Assembly (NCBI GenBank): GCA_012103455.1
Contig: WLWT01000002.1
Span: forward strand, 620,001 to 684,000
Origin: Gammaproteobacteria bacterium
GTDB taxonomy: Bacteria; Pseudomonadota; Gammaproteobacteria; HK1
Length of the DNA stretch: 64,000 nt
Direction of reading: 5' to 3'
Numbering within the stretch: position 1 is the first letter of the stretch; each line of letters opens with the position of its first letter. The position numbers were made by a program, and so were the translations under genes. Shown in pieces: positions 50,496 through 60,043 of this stretch. Below the pieces are notes generated by a model, which had not been told where the DNA came from, did not search any database, and saw only the letters and a program-made list of their open reading frames with translations.

Positions 50496-51988
50496 AATGG
50501 CCGGAACAATCCAAGACCAAAATGGGATGCGAAACCCAAAGCGACGGGGCCGCCAATGGGCCGGCTGAAACGAATTCTCCAAAAGCTCCCCTGGCGGTCC
50601 GGTTGCTTCAGGCCACGGCGCCCACGGAAACGGTGAAAACGAAGAGGGCTGGATTGCCGTCCACGCGCTACCGCGATGCGTCTCAGTTGATGCAGGCTGG
50701 CGACTTCGGGCCAATCCCGCAGCTCGCATTCACGGCGGATCTGGTCTTCAACGGTAAAACGCTTCTTCCGGTGCCAGGGGTGCAGATACGGCGTAATGGA
50801 TTCCCAGGTGGCCGCTGGCGCAGTCAGCTCGGGCGCGACCTCCAAGCCACCACTGCCTTCCAGTACCAGACGCCATTCACCCCCGCCCCGTTGCCAGATT
50901 TTTCTCAAGTCCTCGACGATGCGGCGCGCTTGCCCCTCGAACCCGGCGGCTACATGAATCATCACCCGGTCCAACTTACCATCGCCATCGGTATCGAAAG
51001 GCAGGAAAAAACCGTGGGCGTGGCGGTTGCCGGGGGGCAAGTCATGGCCGGAGAAAACGGCGGGGACCGCAGCATCGCCTAAGCATTGACCTGCACGTCT
51101 TATCAAAGCCAGGCGCACCAATTCGCCGATACGCACACTGTCTTCTACCCGCGGCAAGGGCTTACCCAGCAGAAGAAAACAGGCCGAGGTCGCCCGTGGT
51201 TGGGTGGGGTGGCGCGATGAGCGTTGAGGACGCAATGCATCCACCAGGCGCAAATAACTCACTTGCCGGGAGGCCGGTGCTTGACTCCAGCCCTGTTTTT
51301 GCAGGTCCGCGGTGGTCAGGCTCAGGGCATCCAGCAAGCTTTCGGGCAAGGTCTTGGCCAGCTTTTTGGCCTGCTTTTTATCCGTGAGGAAGGGTTGGCG
51401 CCACACGGCGTATTGCTCGGCGCTGATCGGGCTGTGAAGCTGCACCACTTCACCGGTGAGTGCCCCGCTGGCGCGATCAACCGGGTCGTCACCGGGCTTG
51501 CAATTGGTCTCGATGCGCTCATCAACACGCTGCGCTTCCACCCAGGATTCGGCCCGTCCCAAGTAGCCTAGATTCTCGAGTAACGTATCCAACAAGTGTT
51601 GTTGCGCTGCCGGCAATGCCACGTTTGGCCAGACCGCGAACAAGGGTTGTGCCCGATCGAGCACGGCAAACGCATCGAATACCAGGGCGGTACTGCCCGC
51701 TTTCCATTGGGGTAGATAGTGGCGGGTATGGCTATGGTTGGCCGGCGGGAGCTGATATTCGGGCTGTTCCGAGGCCAAGGATTCAATCAGCCCGGCCAAT
51801 AGGCGTTCATCCCGCAGGCTTTCATCAAAGCCGCCGGCGGCTTTGATCTTGTAGTGCCAGGTGGCGATGAGCGCGCGCAAGATGCGCCAGGGATCCGGTG
51901 GCCAGGCCACTTCCCCTTCGTTCACATGCCGGCCCCAGGGGTTGGCGTGGTAACGCCCGGCTGGAAAAGTGAAGCGCACGGCGAGCAT
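50489..51988 (-). CDS. csb2: Csb2 (Cas5-Cas6 fusion) of type I-G CRISPR-Cas
   Basis: 499 residues. MLAVRFTFPAGRYHANPWGR at the start, WPPDPWRILRALIATWH, NHSHTRHYLPQ and the later AHGFFLPFDTDGDGKLDR match the GSU0054/Csb2 family, which in type I-U/I-G systems combines Cas5 and Cas6: it processes crRNA and caps the 5' end of the Cascade. NHSHTRHYLP contains candidate catalytic His residues. It starts 4 bp after the csb1 stop and is the last gene of the operon. Confidence 0.9.
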   Translation of the reverse strand: MLAVRFTFPAGRYHANPWGRHVNEGEVAWPPDPWRILRALIATWHYKIKAAGGFDESLRDERLLAGLIESLASEQPEYQLPPANHSHTRHYLPQWKAGSTALVFDAFAVLDRAQPLFAVWPNVALPAAQQHLLDTLLENLGYLGRAESWVEAQRVDERIETNCKPGDDPVDRASGALTGEVVQLHSPISAEQYAVWRQPFLTDKKQAKKLAKTLPESLLDALSLTTADLQKQGWSQAPASRQVSYLRLVDALRPQRSSRHPTQPRATSACFLLLGKPLPRVEDSVRIGELVRLALIRRAGQCLGDAAVPAVFSGHDLPPGNRHAHGFFLPFDTDGDGKLDRVMIHVAAGFEGQARRIVEDLRKIWQRGGGEWRLVLEGSGGLEVAPELTAPAATWESITPYLHPWHRKKRFTVEDQIRRECELRDWPEVASLHQLRRIAVARGRQSSPLRFHRFRGRRGLKQPDRQGSFWRIRFSRPIGGPVALGFASHFGLGLFRPLD

Positions 51989-51992
51989 GGAC

Positions 51993-52931
51993 TTACTTCC
52001 TGTAGGTCACGGTGGTGGTCTGGAAATCGACACCGGCAGCACGGATCAAATCGGGCAGGGCGTCGCTGAGCGCAGCCAAAGCCGGCAACTCGAACCCACT
52101 GGGCCGGGTGATCTCGACCCGCTGGCAATCCAGATCGCACGCCGTGCGCAGCCGTAAGCCATATTCCAGAAAACGCCGGATCTTGAACAAAGCCAATGCC
52201 ACCAGCAGCGCATACACCGGCCGGTTGAAGCCATAACCCCGTAACTGGGCCAGATCGAGATTGAAATACGCGGCGATTTCCTCGGCGACGAATTCTTCGC
52301 GGGAAAACGGCACATTGCCAAAGCCTTTGGCAGTATCGCCAGACGGGTTCACGGCATCGTTTTTAACGCCCCCGCTGGCGGCGGTTTTTACCCCCCGCGC
52401 TTCGATGAAACCGCCGAGCGCACGGGGCAAGCGCAGCCGTCCGCCGGCCAGTTCTTTTTTGGCCAGAAACACGCCATGTAACAGTGCATTGATATCGGTG
52501 CGCAGTAACACATCAGCCAGTTTGCGCAAATCCACGATGCCCTCTTCCATTTCCGCCAACTCTTGCTTGAGCTTGTCGAAAACAGTTTTGTCCTTGCCCT
52601 CCAGGATATAGGGAGAATTGATGCGGTGGGCCTCCAGGACCGAGTTGGTCAAAGGATCGCCGTCCTTATCTAGCACTTTCACCACGGAGAGCCCATCTAA
52701 GGGCGGCACCCAGGCGTCGGCGACCGTGTCCCAACACACGGTCTCCATGCGGTTGGCCATGCTCTGGGCCGATTCCACCAACAGCATGGGCGTGCCATCC
52801 GGACCTTCGTACTGGGCGGCGCCGATCTCGGGAAATCCGGTGGCTTGGAAGCGGCTCCCCTGGATGGGCACCAGGATGGCTTTCAGCAACAGGCGCGGGG
52901 TGTTGTCGAGAGCGGTCAGATCAAGGCTCAT
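51993..52931 (-). CDS. csb1: Csb1 (Cas7) of type I-G CRISPR-Cas
   Basis: About 312 residues from MSLDLTALDNTPRLLLKAIL; the ATG at 52931 is preferred over an upstream one because csx17 then overlaps by just 11 bp. The start RLLLKAILVPIQGSRFQATGFPEIGAAQY, NRMETVCWD and SPYILEG are typical of the GSU0053/Csb1 family, the Cas7 backbone that lines the crRNA in type I-G Cascade. AHRINSPYI and the C-terminal FELPALAALSDALP complete the pattern. Full length. Confidence 0.9.
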   Translation of the reverse strand: MSLDLTALDNTPRLLLKAILVPIQGSRFQATGFPEIGAAQYEGPDGTPMLLVESAQSMANRMETVCWDTVADAWVPPLDGLSVVKVLDKDGDPLTNSVLEAHRINSPYILEGKDKTVFDKLKQELAEMEEGIVDLRKLADVLLRTDINALLHGVFLAKKELAGGRLRLPRALGGFIEARGVKTAASGGVKNDAVNPSGDTAKGFGNVPFSREEFVAEEIAAYFNLDLAQLRGYGFNRPVYALLVALALFKIRRFLEYGLRLRTACDLDCQRVEITRPSGFELPALAALSDALPDLIRAAGVDFQTTTVTYRK

Positions 52932-55155
52932 GGTGGTTCTCCATGTTCGATTCGTCCCCATGAGATTCGTCTTCATGAGGCAAGGGGTTAACCGGATTGA
53001 GGGCGATGCGCGCCAAGGAGCGGCAGGCGCGCCGGTTCAAGGGGATCAACAAGGACGCGGCCGCGCGGCGCGGGTCAATGCCGGCCAACTTGGGCAAAGC
53101 ACTGGGCATGCTTATGGGAGACAGACCTGATGCATGGAGCCGCCGCCAGGCGGCACCCACAGCACGCTCCGATTGCCCACTGGCGAGTTGGGCGAGCATA
53201 CCGGGCGGTATCGGCACCTGGCTGTCCGCTGGCAGGCGGTCCAACTTCTGCAACTGACTTTCCGGTGTGAGGACCAGCTTGAGGAGCGCGTAGGCGGCCG
53301 GCGCGATGGTGTCGTCGGCCTCATAGTCGGAAGCCGCAGGGATGTCACAGAGGATCAAGCCGGGCAGCAGCGCGGTGAGCGCTGCATCCATGCTGTCGCT
53401 GTGCAAGAAGGCCATCAGATCGTTCAGCCGGGCACCGGCCCGGGACAGCAAAGGCTTCTCCGTCATACCTAGCCGCTTAGCCAACCACAAACGCCGCTCC
53501 AGCAAAGTGATGAGGGTGCGGGGCAGGTCGCTCTGGCGAGGGCTATGCAGGCGTACCTCACAAAGAGCATCGTTGGGCCGTGCTTTGCAAGCATCATCCA
53601 TCCAATCGCCAGTGCGCGGATGAACGGGATACCACTGGCTGCGCAAAGGTAACGGGATTTTTTCCGAACCTCTGAGACCCGCCAGTGCTCGGGCGATGCG
53701 AAAAGTGGGCGATTGGTCATCAGCGGCCTCGGTCCACCGCTTGGAAAGTCTGGGCACGGGACTCAGCTTTTCACGGGCCTTGGCGCTAGTGGCGATGGCC
53801 GACTGAATCTCGCCCAGCAAGGCCAGCAGCGCCTGCACCCGGCCCGGTTGTGGTGGCCGGCGGGCCAGATCGAAGAGCAGGTTCTCCAGGCGCTGGCACA
53901 GGGCGGCGAAACGGTTGGCGGTGGTATCGCTCTTGGCAAAGTAGCGAAATTGCGCCAGCCATCCGCCTTTGTTGTCCAGTTCGTCGATCCAGTCAGTGCG
54001 TGGATCGCAGGTGACTTGAACCCGCTCCAGCGGCGCCGCCAGATAAGCTTTGCCAGAGCGCATCAAAAGGCCGAAGCGTTGGTAACGGTCCACGCCCCGG
54101 TAGCCGCCCAGCCGGTGCACTGCCCGGACGAAGTCCAAGGCATCGCGGGCCGGCCGTTGACCCAGCGCTACCCGCCCCTCAGCCAGCAGGCTGCGCACTT
54201 CAGTGTAGGCGGCGGGTTGCGACCATAGCGGCAGCCACAATTCGCCGCGTGCGGCGGCCCCGTCGTCACCCGCGCCCAGGCTGCCCACGCCCGCCGCTGT
54301 GGCGCGGACCGTGAACGGATAGCTGAGCACGCTTTCGCCGTCGCTGGCGTTGCGGCGCACAGCGGCGGCGGCGAACAACATGGCGCCTTCGAGCATGAGG
54401 ATGAAGTCCCAGGGATTCATGCCGCCGCTGCCGTCGAAGCCGGTGCTGGCGTTGGGGCCACCCACCTGGCCGGGCGCGAACTGGCCGATGGCGTTCGTGA
54501 CCAGGGCCGGCGCCGGTTCACCGAACAAAGCCAGTTCCAGCCAAGCCCTGGATGCTTGGGTCGCCGCACCCGTATCGGCGTCCATCACATCCAGCAGCCG
54601 TTGCATGAAATTGTTGGTGAAGTCCAGGCGTCCGTCATTGCCGCCGGTCCCCAGCAGCGGCGGGAACTTGGCGCTATCACCGGCCAGCACGATAACGGCA
54701 TCGAACCAATCCAGGGCCGCGTCCGGCAACAAAGCCCGCACCTGGGTAAGCAGCCGGTTCTTGGCATCGCCCTTGGGGCTGCTTTGGCGGTCCATGCCCG
54801 CCAGTGCTTGCTCAGCCACTTTCAGGCAATCCCGTAATCCAGCCAATCTTGGCGCCGTGCCGCCGATGATGGCGTGCAGGGCTTTTTTGTTGTCCTTGGC
54901 ATAGAAACCACTGCCACCGTTCCAAGGCGCCATCACCGGTGCCGGCGAATAGTCGCTCAGCAGATGCTTACATAAAGCGGTGCGCTCCCGCGCCGAGTAC
55001 AAGACCAAGCACTCACCCCGCCATGCGGCCCGCACGCCATCGTCGCTGGTCGAGAGTACCCGCAGCACGCCTAGGCCCTTGAGATAGTGGGACAGGGGGC
55101 TCGGGGTGCAGCCGTTCAACACCAGCCCGTGGCCCATCTCTTGATCATCGGGCAT
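52921..55155 (-). CDS. csx17: Csx17 (Cas8 large subunit) of type I-G CRISPR-Cas
   Basis: 744 residues. The Csx17 family marks are LVLNGCTPSPLSHYLKGLGV at the N-terminus, APWNGGSGFYAKDN, FTNNFMQRLLDVMD and MNPWDFILMLEGAMLFAAA. It is the large subunit (Cas8u2/Cas8g) that recognises the PAM and positions target DNA for Cas3. It overlaps cas3 by 11 bp and csb1 by 11 bp, so the four genes are translationally coupled. Length is normal for the family. Confidence 0.92.
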   Translation of the reverse strand: MPDDQEMGHGLVLNGCTPSPLSHYLKGLGVLRVLSTSDDGVRAAWRGECLVLYSARERTALCKHLLSDYSPAPVMAPWNGGSGFYAKDNKKALHAIIGGTAPRLAGLRDCLKVAEQALAGMDRQSSPKGDAKNRLLTQVRALLPDAALDWFDAVIVLAGDSAKFPPLLGTGGNDGRLDFTNNFMQRLLDVMDADTGAATQASRAWLELALFGEPAPALVTNAIGQFAPGQVGGPNASTGFDGSGGMNPWDFILMLEGAMLFAAAAVRRNASDGESVLSYPFTVRATAAGVGSLGAGDDGAAARGELWLPLWSQPAAYTEVRSLLAEGRVALGQRPARDALDFVRAVHRLGGYRGVDRYQRFGLLMRSGKAYLAAPLERVQVTCDPRTDWIDELDNKGGWLAQFRYFAKSDTTANRFAALCQRLENLLFDLARRPPQPGRVQALLALLGEIQSAIATSAKAREKLSPVPRLSKRWTEAADDQSPTFRIARALAGLRGSEKIPLPLRSQWYPVHPRTGDWMDDACKARPNDALCEVRLHSPRQSDLPRTLITLLERRLWLAKRLGMTEKPLLSRAGARLNDLMAFLHSDSMDAALTALLPGLILCDIPAASDYEADDTIAPAAYALLKLVLTPESQLQKLDRLPADSQVPIPPGMLAQLASGQSERAVGAAWRRLHASGLSPISMPSALPKLAGIDPRRAAASLLIPLNRRACRSLARIALNPVNPLPHEDESHGDESNMENHHEP

Positions 55156-57565
55156 CGCCGTTCACCTCCTGCTCCTGCACCGAAGCCCGCCAATCGGCGA
55201 TGCGCACCAGGCTTTCCAGCCAGGCCAGTTGGAAGGGGCCGTGTTGTTCTAGCAGGGCCAGGGTGCGGGCGGTCCAGGATAGTCCTTGCTCACCCTCGCC
55301 CAACTCCATGAGGGCAAGGCTTAATTCGGTCTCCCGACTGGCCTCGGTATCGAAGGTCACAGCGGGCAATACGTCGCCCTCCCGGATGCCGCGGGCGAAA
55401 CGGCGGCCATCGGCGGGTGCTTTCTCGCTGGGCATGGCGCGCAGGCTCATGCGTACCTTGCCGTGGTGGGCGGCGATAAGATAAGCGATGCGGTTAACGC
55501 GGTGGTCATAGCCACCGCAGACATCCTGCTGCGCCAGCCAGGCCAGGGCGGAGGCCAGTTCGTGACGGAAGCCGGGCCGTTCATGGCGCCCTTGACAGGG
55601 CGATTTCGCCAACAGTCCCGCCGGCACCCCCTCGCAACTGTGCATGGTTTTATTAAAAACCTGGTGCGCCTTGCCCACATCGTGCCAGCGGCTAGCGCGG
55701 ATGATGTCGTCCGAGAACGCTCTTTCATCCAAGGCTTGGCATAGGGCTGCCGCCTGGGTGGCGGCGTGGGCGAGGTGCTCGGTGAGCAGGACGGGGCGGG
55801 CGGTGCGGGAGCGCCAGTCGGCATCGTAGCGCTCTTGTCCCTCGGGAGTTGGCGTGGCGAGCGGGGTGACGGCTTGTTTGGAATCGGCGACAAAACCCAG
55901 TGCCGGATCATAGCCGCCGTCTTGCGCGGCCAATAACAGTACCATGCCTGGCCGCGGCGCAGCGCGCAGCTTTTCCCAGCGTCCCGCCAAGGCATTCCAG
56001 CGCCAGGCGTCGCGCTTGTCGCGCTTATCGAGGAGAGACTTGACCTGTCCTATGGACACCGGGCACAGCTCATCGCGCCCTGGCGGAGGTTGTTGCTGCG
56101 GAGCATTCGGATCGGCGATGTCCCGCCAAAACACCTGTAAGCCCGGGTTATCCGTATCGCGGATGTAATCGGCTATATCCACATCGAAACCGGAAAGGTC
56201 CGCATCGGTGTTGAACAGCTCGAGTAAATCCTTGCGCCGCAGCACCGGCGTCAGCGGGCGGGGCTGATCCGGCGGCGGCAGGTGGGTGGGACCAGCCTCG
56301 GTCAAAGATTCCAACAAAGCCCTGGCCGCGTCCAGCGCTGGGTGCTCGTAAGGCAAGGACTCGGCGTCCGGGGTGATATCGATCCAGAAAATGCGCGCGC
56401 CGCCCGCTGGGTTGTGTTCGCCATAGCGGTTGCAGCGGCCGAAGCGTTGCACCAATGAAGACCAAGGGGCCAGCTCGGTGAACAAGACTTTGGCGGACAT
56501 ATCCACGCCAGCCTCGATGGCCTGGGTGGCGACGATGATGCGATCGGTGGCCTCACCATGGGCGAGTTCGGATTCAATGCGGCGGCGCTCCGGCGGGCGG
56601 AAGCGGGCGTGAATCAATAGATCGGCACTATCGGGCCGGGCTTGTTGGAGGGCTTGGAACAAGCCCTGCGCCCGCTCCACCCGGTTGAGGATCAGCAGGG
56701 TTTGCCCGGCAGGCTCATGGGCTTCCAGCACTGCGTCGCGCAATACCTCCAGATAGGCCTTCAGACCGGCTTTGTTGCCGGCGCCGCCATCCAAGCTGAA
56801 CCCGGCTTTGAACAAAGATTTGCGCGCATGCAGCCGTTCACTGGCCCGCTCGCGATCCGCTGGCGTGAGCGCATGCGTTGAGAAATCCGCCAGATGCGCT
56901 TTCAGATCGACCGTTGCCAGCCACTTGGGGTTTAAAGTTGCCGAGAGCCACAAGGAGCGGCTGCCCCGGCCCAAGGGGAAATCGCGCCGGAATGCCTCCA
57001 ACTGGGCCGATGTGGCCATGCCCGCGCCCATGAGTTGCACTTCGTCGTAAGCCCACAGGCAATCGTTGTGCAGCAAAGCGAAATGCACCGGCCACTGGTA
57101 CCGGCTCATGCCATAACCGCGCATCAGCGCGCGGGAGAGCAACATGTCTTGGGTGCCGATCAGGATCATGTCCTCCTCGGGGTGTTCCGCCCAGGTCTTG
57201 AGATCGGCTTCACCGCCCATCAGCAGGTGTACGGAGACTTTTTCTTCACCGGCCTCGCCATGAATGTTCAAGGCTTCAAGCCAAGTGCTGATGTTGCGTT
57301 GCGTTTGCTCCACCAACACCCGCATAGGCAAGCACCAGAGCAGCCGGCGTGGCGTGTTTACGTCCGTGACACCGCTGCGCCCGTCCTTGCGCCAACCCCG
57401 TTTATAGAGCCAGGCCAAAGTCACCGCTCCGGTCTTGCCAAGCCCGGTCGGCACATCGAGCAACTCCGGCCAGTCAGCCGATTGCGCCAGGGCGGCCTGA
57501 TAAGGATAAGGCTGCGGATGCCCCGTCGCCGTGTGGAAGAATTGGCCGAAACACATAGCAGTCAT
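55145..57565 (-). CDS. cas3: Cas3 helicase-nuclease of type I-G CRISPR-Cas
   Basis: 806 residues. Helicase first: Q-motif PYPYQAALAQS, Walker A DVPTGLGKT (38-45), motif II YDEVQLMG, motif VI-like LVQRFGRCNRYG. The HD nuclease domain is C-terminal (SRWHDVGKAHQVF about residue 625, then AAHHGKVRMSLRAMP). This order, helicase then HD, is specific to I-U/I-G Cas3 and the reverse of other type I systems. It unwinds and shreds target DNA after recruitment. It is the first gene of the operon; only 77 bp separate it from the PIN toxin gene upstream. Catalytic residues look intact. Confidence 0.93.
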   Translation of the reverse strand: MTAMCFGQFFHTATGHPQPYPYQAALAQSADWPELLDVPTGLGKTGAVTLAWLYKRGWRKDGRSGVTDVNTPRRLLWCLPMRVLVEQTQRNISTWLEALNIHGEAGEEKVSVHLLMGGEADLKTWAEHPEEDMILIGTQDMLLSRALMRGYGMSRYQWPVHFALLHNDCLWAYDEVQLMGAGMATSAQLEAFRRDFPLGRGSRSLWLSATLNPKWLATVDLKAHLADFSTHALTPADRERASERLHARKSLFKAGFSLDGGAGNKAGLKAYLEVLRDAVLEAHEPAGQTLLILNRVERAQGLFQALQQARPDSADLLIHARFRPPERRRIESELAHGEATDRIIVATQAIEAGVDMSAKVLFTELAPWSSLVQRFGRCNRYGEHNPAGGARIFWIDITPDAESLPYEHPALDAARALLESLTEAGPTHLPPPDQPRPLTPVLRRKDLLELFNTDADLSGFDVDIADYIRDTDNPGLQVFWRDIADPNAPQQQPPPGRDELCPVSIGQVKSLLDKRDKRDAWRWNALAGRWEKLRAAPRPGMVLLLAAQDGGYDPALGFVADSKQAVTPLATPTPEGQERYDADWRSRTARPVLLTEHLAHAATQAAALCQALDERAFSDDIIRASRWHDVGKAHQVFNKTMHSCEGVPAGLLAKSPCQGRHERPGFRHELASALAWLAQQDVCGGYDHRVNRIAYLIAAHHGKVRMSLRAMPSEKAPADGRRFARGIREGDVLPAVTFDTEASRETELSLALMELGEGEQGLSWTARTLALLEQHGPFQLAWLESLVRIADWRASVQEQEVNGDAR

Positions 57566-57642
57566 TGGCTTCTCGATGGTGCCCGCTCGAACGGTGGGGT
57601 GGCGGGAGGTAGCTTATCCTGAATGCTGTTGGTTGGAGGAGA

Positions 57643-58059
57643 TTAGTTCCTTAACCGGGTAAGTACTTCGCCTGGGGTGAGTACGGTCAATGTGCTCTTG
57701 GCGAAGTCTTTGCCATTGCGGGTGATGATGGTGTCCAAACCTGCGGCCCGTGCCGATTGGTGGATGATGGCATCTTCCAAGTCCGGCCAACCATCCCGTA
57801 TAGCTTCTTTGACTATGTGTTCATCGACCGGGCAGATGGAGACGATAGCGAGCAACGTAACCATGGCTCGTTGTGCCTTGGCCTGGTCTTTGATGGCTTT
57901 AGTGAGCACGTAGTAGGTGTCACCCACGGAGGCCGCGCAATAAAAGCCGTGGAGCTCTTTCCTGGTTGCGGCTGCCAATACTTTTGCGGATGCCTCATGA
58001 AAAGATGGCCGCTTCAACAAAACATCCAATACGACATTGACATCAATGATTGCGCGCAT
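57643..58059 (-). CDS. PIN-domain toxin (VapC-like)
   Basis: 138 residues. MRAIIDVNVVLDVLLKRPSF gives the first acidic residue of the PIN site, WPDLEDAIIHQSARAAGLDT and IITRNGKDFAKS the others. PIN toxins are Mg-dependent RNases that cleave tRNA or rRNA. The presumed antitoxin is upstream but 177 bp away rather than adjacent. Located at the head of the cas3 operon on the same strand, perhaps stabilising it. Confidence 0.85.
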   Translation of the reverse strand: MRAIIDVNVVLDVLLKRPSFHEASAKVLAAATRKELHGFYCAASVGDTYYVLTKAIKDQAKAQRAMVTLLAIVSICPVDEHIVKEAIRDGWPDLEDAIIHQSARAAGLDTIITRNGKDFAKSTLTVLTPGEVLTRLRN

Positions 58060-58236
58060 GCTCGAGTGCTCCTCCGGGGTTCAGCGCGCCTCCGGGAAAA
58101 CATCCATTCCCTGCTGGATGAACCCTCGCTCCTGCAATCACTTCCATGAGGCCCGGAGACGCGGTATCAAGTCTGCACCTCGGTGAATTCTAAGTCAATA
58201 CTCTCCTTCAATCAAACTTAATTTATTGCCGGTGTG

Positions 58237-58506
58237 CTACTCAAGTTCCGCCCCTAAATATTTGTCCGCCAGAAACTCTTTATACGAGGCTTCATCCAGG
58301 CCGCTGCCAGCCGCAACTCCAAGCAGCTCTCTCACTTCGGCTGGCAATGCTTCCTCCTCCGCCGAGGGTGCGTCTAGGGCCGCGAAGTAGTCGGCAACGA
58401 TCCGCGAAACGGGCTTCCCATGGGCCTTCCCATAGGCTTTTGCCCTCTCAATCAAGGTCTTCTCCATACGCAGGGTCAGTTTTTGATTCATAACTGCCGT
58501 ACTCAT
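58237..58506 (-). CDS. Putative antitoxin (DUF6364/RHH-like)
   Basis: 89 residues: MNQKLTLRMEKTLIERAKAYGKAHGKPVSRIVADY is a ribbon-helix-helix-like N-terminus of the DUF6364/antitoxin type; the acidic C-terminus (SAEEEALPAEVRELLG, SYKEFLADKY) should wrap the toxin. It is the expected partner for the PIN protein downstream. The 177-bp gap between the two genes is unusual and has no repeat or ORF I can name. Confidence 0.8.
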   Translation of the reverse strand: MSTAVMNQKLTLRMEKTLIERAKAYGKAHGKPVSRIVADYFAALDAPSAEEEALPAEVRELLGVAAGSGLDEASYKEFLADKYLGAELE

Positions 58507-58657
58507 TGCGATTCCCGTACGTCACACAGCTTACTCCTGAACTGACAAGCTGTCAGCGGTTCTTCGCAACGCACCCCTGGAAGAAGAAATTCCTTTCCTG
58601 GGCGGCACCCGCACTCATAAAACGTCTGCCGGACGCTTGAGTTAACGGTTGGCGACA

Positions 58658-59743
58658 ATGCGCCCTGTTCCGGCAGCATGCCCGGCGGCTTTATGGCTTG
58701 AACCGTCTTTGACGGCTAGACTGCGCTACGTTCATCTGCAACCGGGCACAACCGTGGCGCCGCCAACCGCTTTACGTCTAGTCCAGTACCTCCATGAAGA
58801 CGGCGTGCGGCGGGTGGCCATCGCCAAGGACCGTCAAACCCTGCTCCCCATTGCCGTGACCGACAGCGTCTACGGCCTGGCCCACCGGGCGGTGGCCGAG
58901 GGCAAGACCCTGGCGGCACTGGCCGAGGAGTTGGCCACCGATGGTGCCGATGACTACCAGGCCGCCATCGCCAGCGGCCGGGTGTTGGTGCCGCTGGATC
59001 ATCCGGTGGATCCGGCCCATTGCCTGGTGAGTGGCACCGGACTTACCCACATAGGTATTGGCGCGGCCCGGCAAGAGCGCTTGGCGCAATTGCGCGGGCC
59101 AGCGCCCGCGCATGAGCCGGCAACATCAGCGCTACAGCGAAGCGCGCTGGCCGGCGGGCAACCGCAGTGGTTCTACAAAGGCGACGGCGATGCGCTCATC
59201 GCCACCGGTGAGGACGTGGCGCATCCGGCTTTTGGCAGTGATTTATCGGATGAGGCAGACATCGCGGCGTTGTTCATCATCGACGCGCAGGGCCGCGTCT
59301 GGCGGGTGGGTTACGCGCTGGCTAACGCATTCACCGATCATGTGTTGGACCAACAAAACCCCCTGCTGACGGGCCACGCCAAGCTACGTGCTTGCGCCCT
59401 GGGCCCTGAGTTGTTGACCGGCGGGCTGCCGGCCACGGTGCGCGGCATGGCGCGCATTCAACGCGCGGGTCAAACCCTCTGGAAAACCGCCTTCATCTGC
59501 GGGCAAGACGCTCTCACCCACCCCATCGACGAACTGATCGCCCAGCACTTCAAGTACCGCCAATTCCGCCGGCCGGGCGATGTACATGTTCATCTGCTGG
59601 GTGCCGCTGCCCAGAGTTTCGCTGCCGGTATCCGCACCCAAGCGGATGATTGCTTCGCCGTCGAGTCGCCCGATTTTGGCCTAGCGCTCACCAATCGGCG
59701 GGTCAATGTGGCGCACGCCGCCATTACCATCTACCCGCTGTAG
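58658..59743 (+). CDS. AraD1/GguC family protein (FAH fold)
   Basis: About 361 residues. RLRYVHLQPGTTVAPPTALR, LLPIAVTDSVYGLAH, LSGTGLTHIG-like VSGTGLTHIGIGAA, QPQWFYKGDGDALIATGEDV, YALANAFTDHVLDQQN and HVHLLGAAAQSFAAGIR are the pattern of the AraD1 family (GguC), related to fumarylacetoacetate hydrolases and found in sugar-acid catabolism. TTG at 58649 and ATG at 58658 are both possible starts. Probably cytoplasmic; substrate likely a sugar acid derivative. Confidence 0.85.
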   Translation: MRPVPAACPAALWLEPSLTARLRYVHLQPGTTVAPPTALRLVQYLHEDGVRRVAIAKDRQTLLPIAVTDSVYGLAHRAVAEGKTLAALAEELATDGADDYQAAIASGRVLVPLDHPVDPAHCLVSGTGLTHIGIGAARQERLAQLRGPAPAHEPATSALQRSALAGGQPQWFYKGDGDALIATGEDVAHPAFGSDLSDEADIAALFIIDAQGRVWRVGYALANAFTDHVLDQQNPLLTGHAKLRACALGPELLTGGLPATVRGMARIQRAGQTLWKTAFICGQDALTHPIDELIAQHFKYRQFRRPGDVHVHLLGAAAQSFAAGIRTQADDCFAVESPDFGLALTNRRVNVAHAAITIYPL

Positions 59744-60043
59744 CGCTCTCCACCCGCCCGCAATAACCTGCTCACGAGCGGTTTCGCGAAGATATGGAAT
59801 TCGTTCGTAAGACAGCTCTGCGCGACGGTCTGAACAACGCCTTGTCAGATGCGGTTTATCGGGCTTCGATCAGGCGGTCAAGCTAAGATTACGGCGCGCG
59901 GCCCATAGGCGCCTTGTTCGAGTTACGGGAGCACTTGAACCAGACAACGCCAGTCCCCGTACACCGGTATGCCGTCCCGCAAAGCGTCTTGATCTGACGG
60001 CGCCGGTATTTGGCGCTATGCTTTCTCGCAGCAGCCGTAGACA
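59744..60043. other. Intergenic region, nothing recognised
   Basis: 300 bp between two same-strand genes. No ORF with recognisable content, no hairpin with a T-tail and no IS end was seen. Confidence 0.4.
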
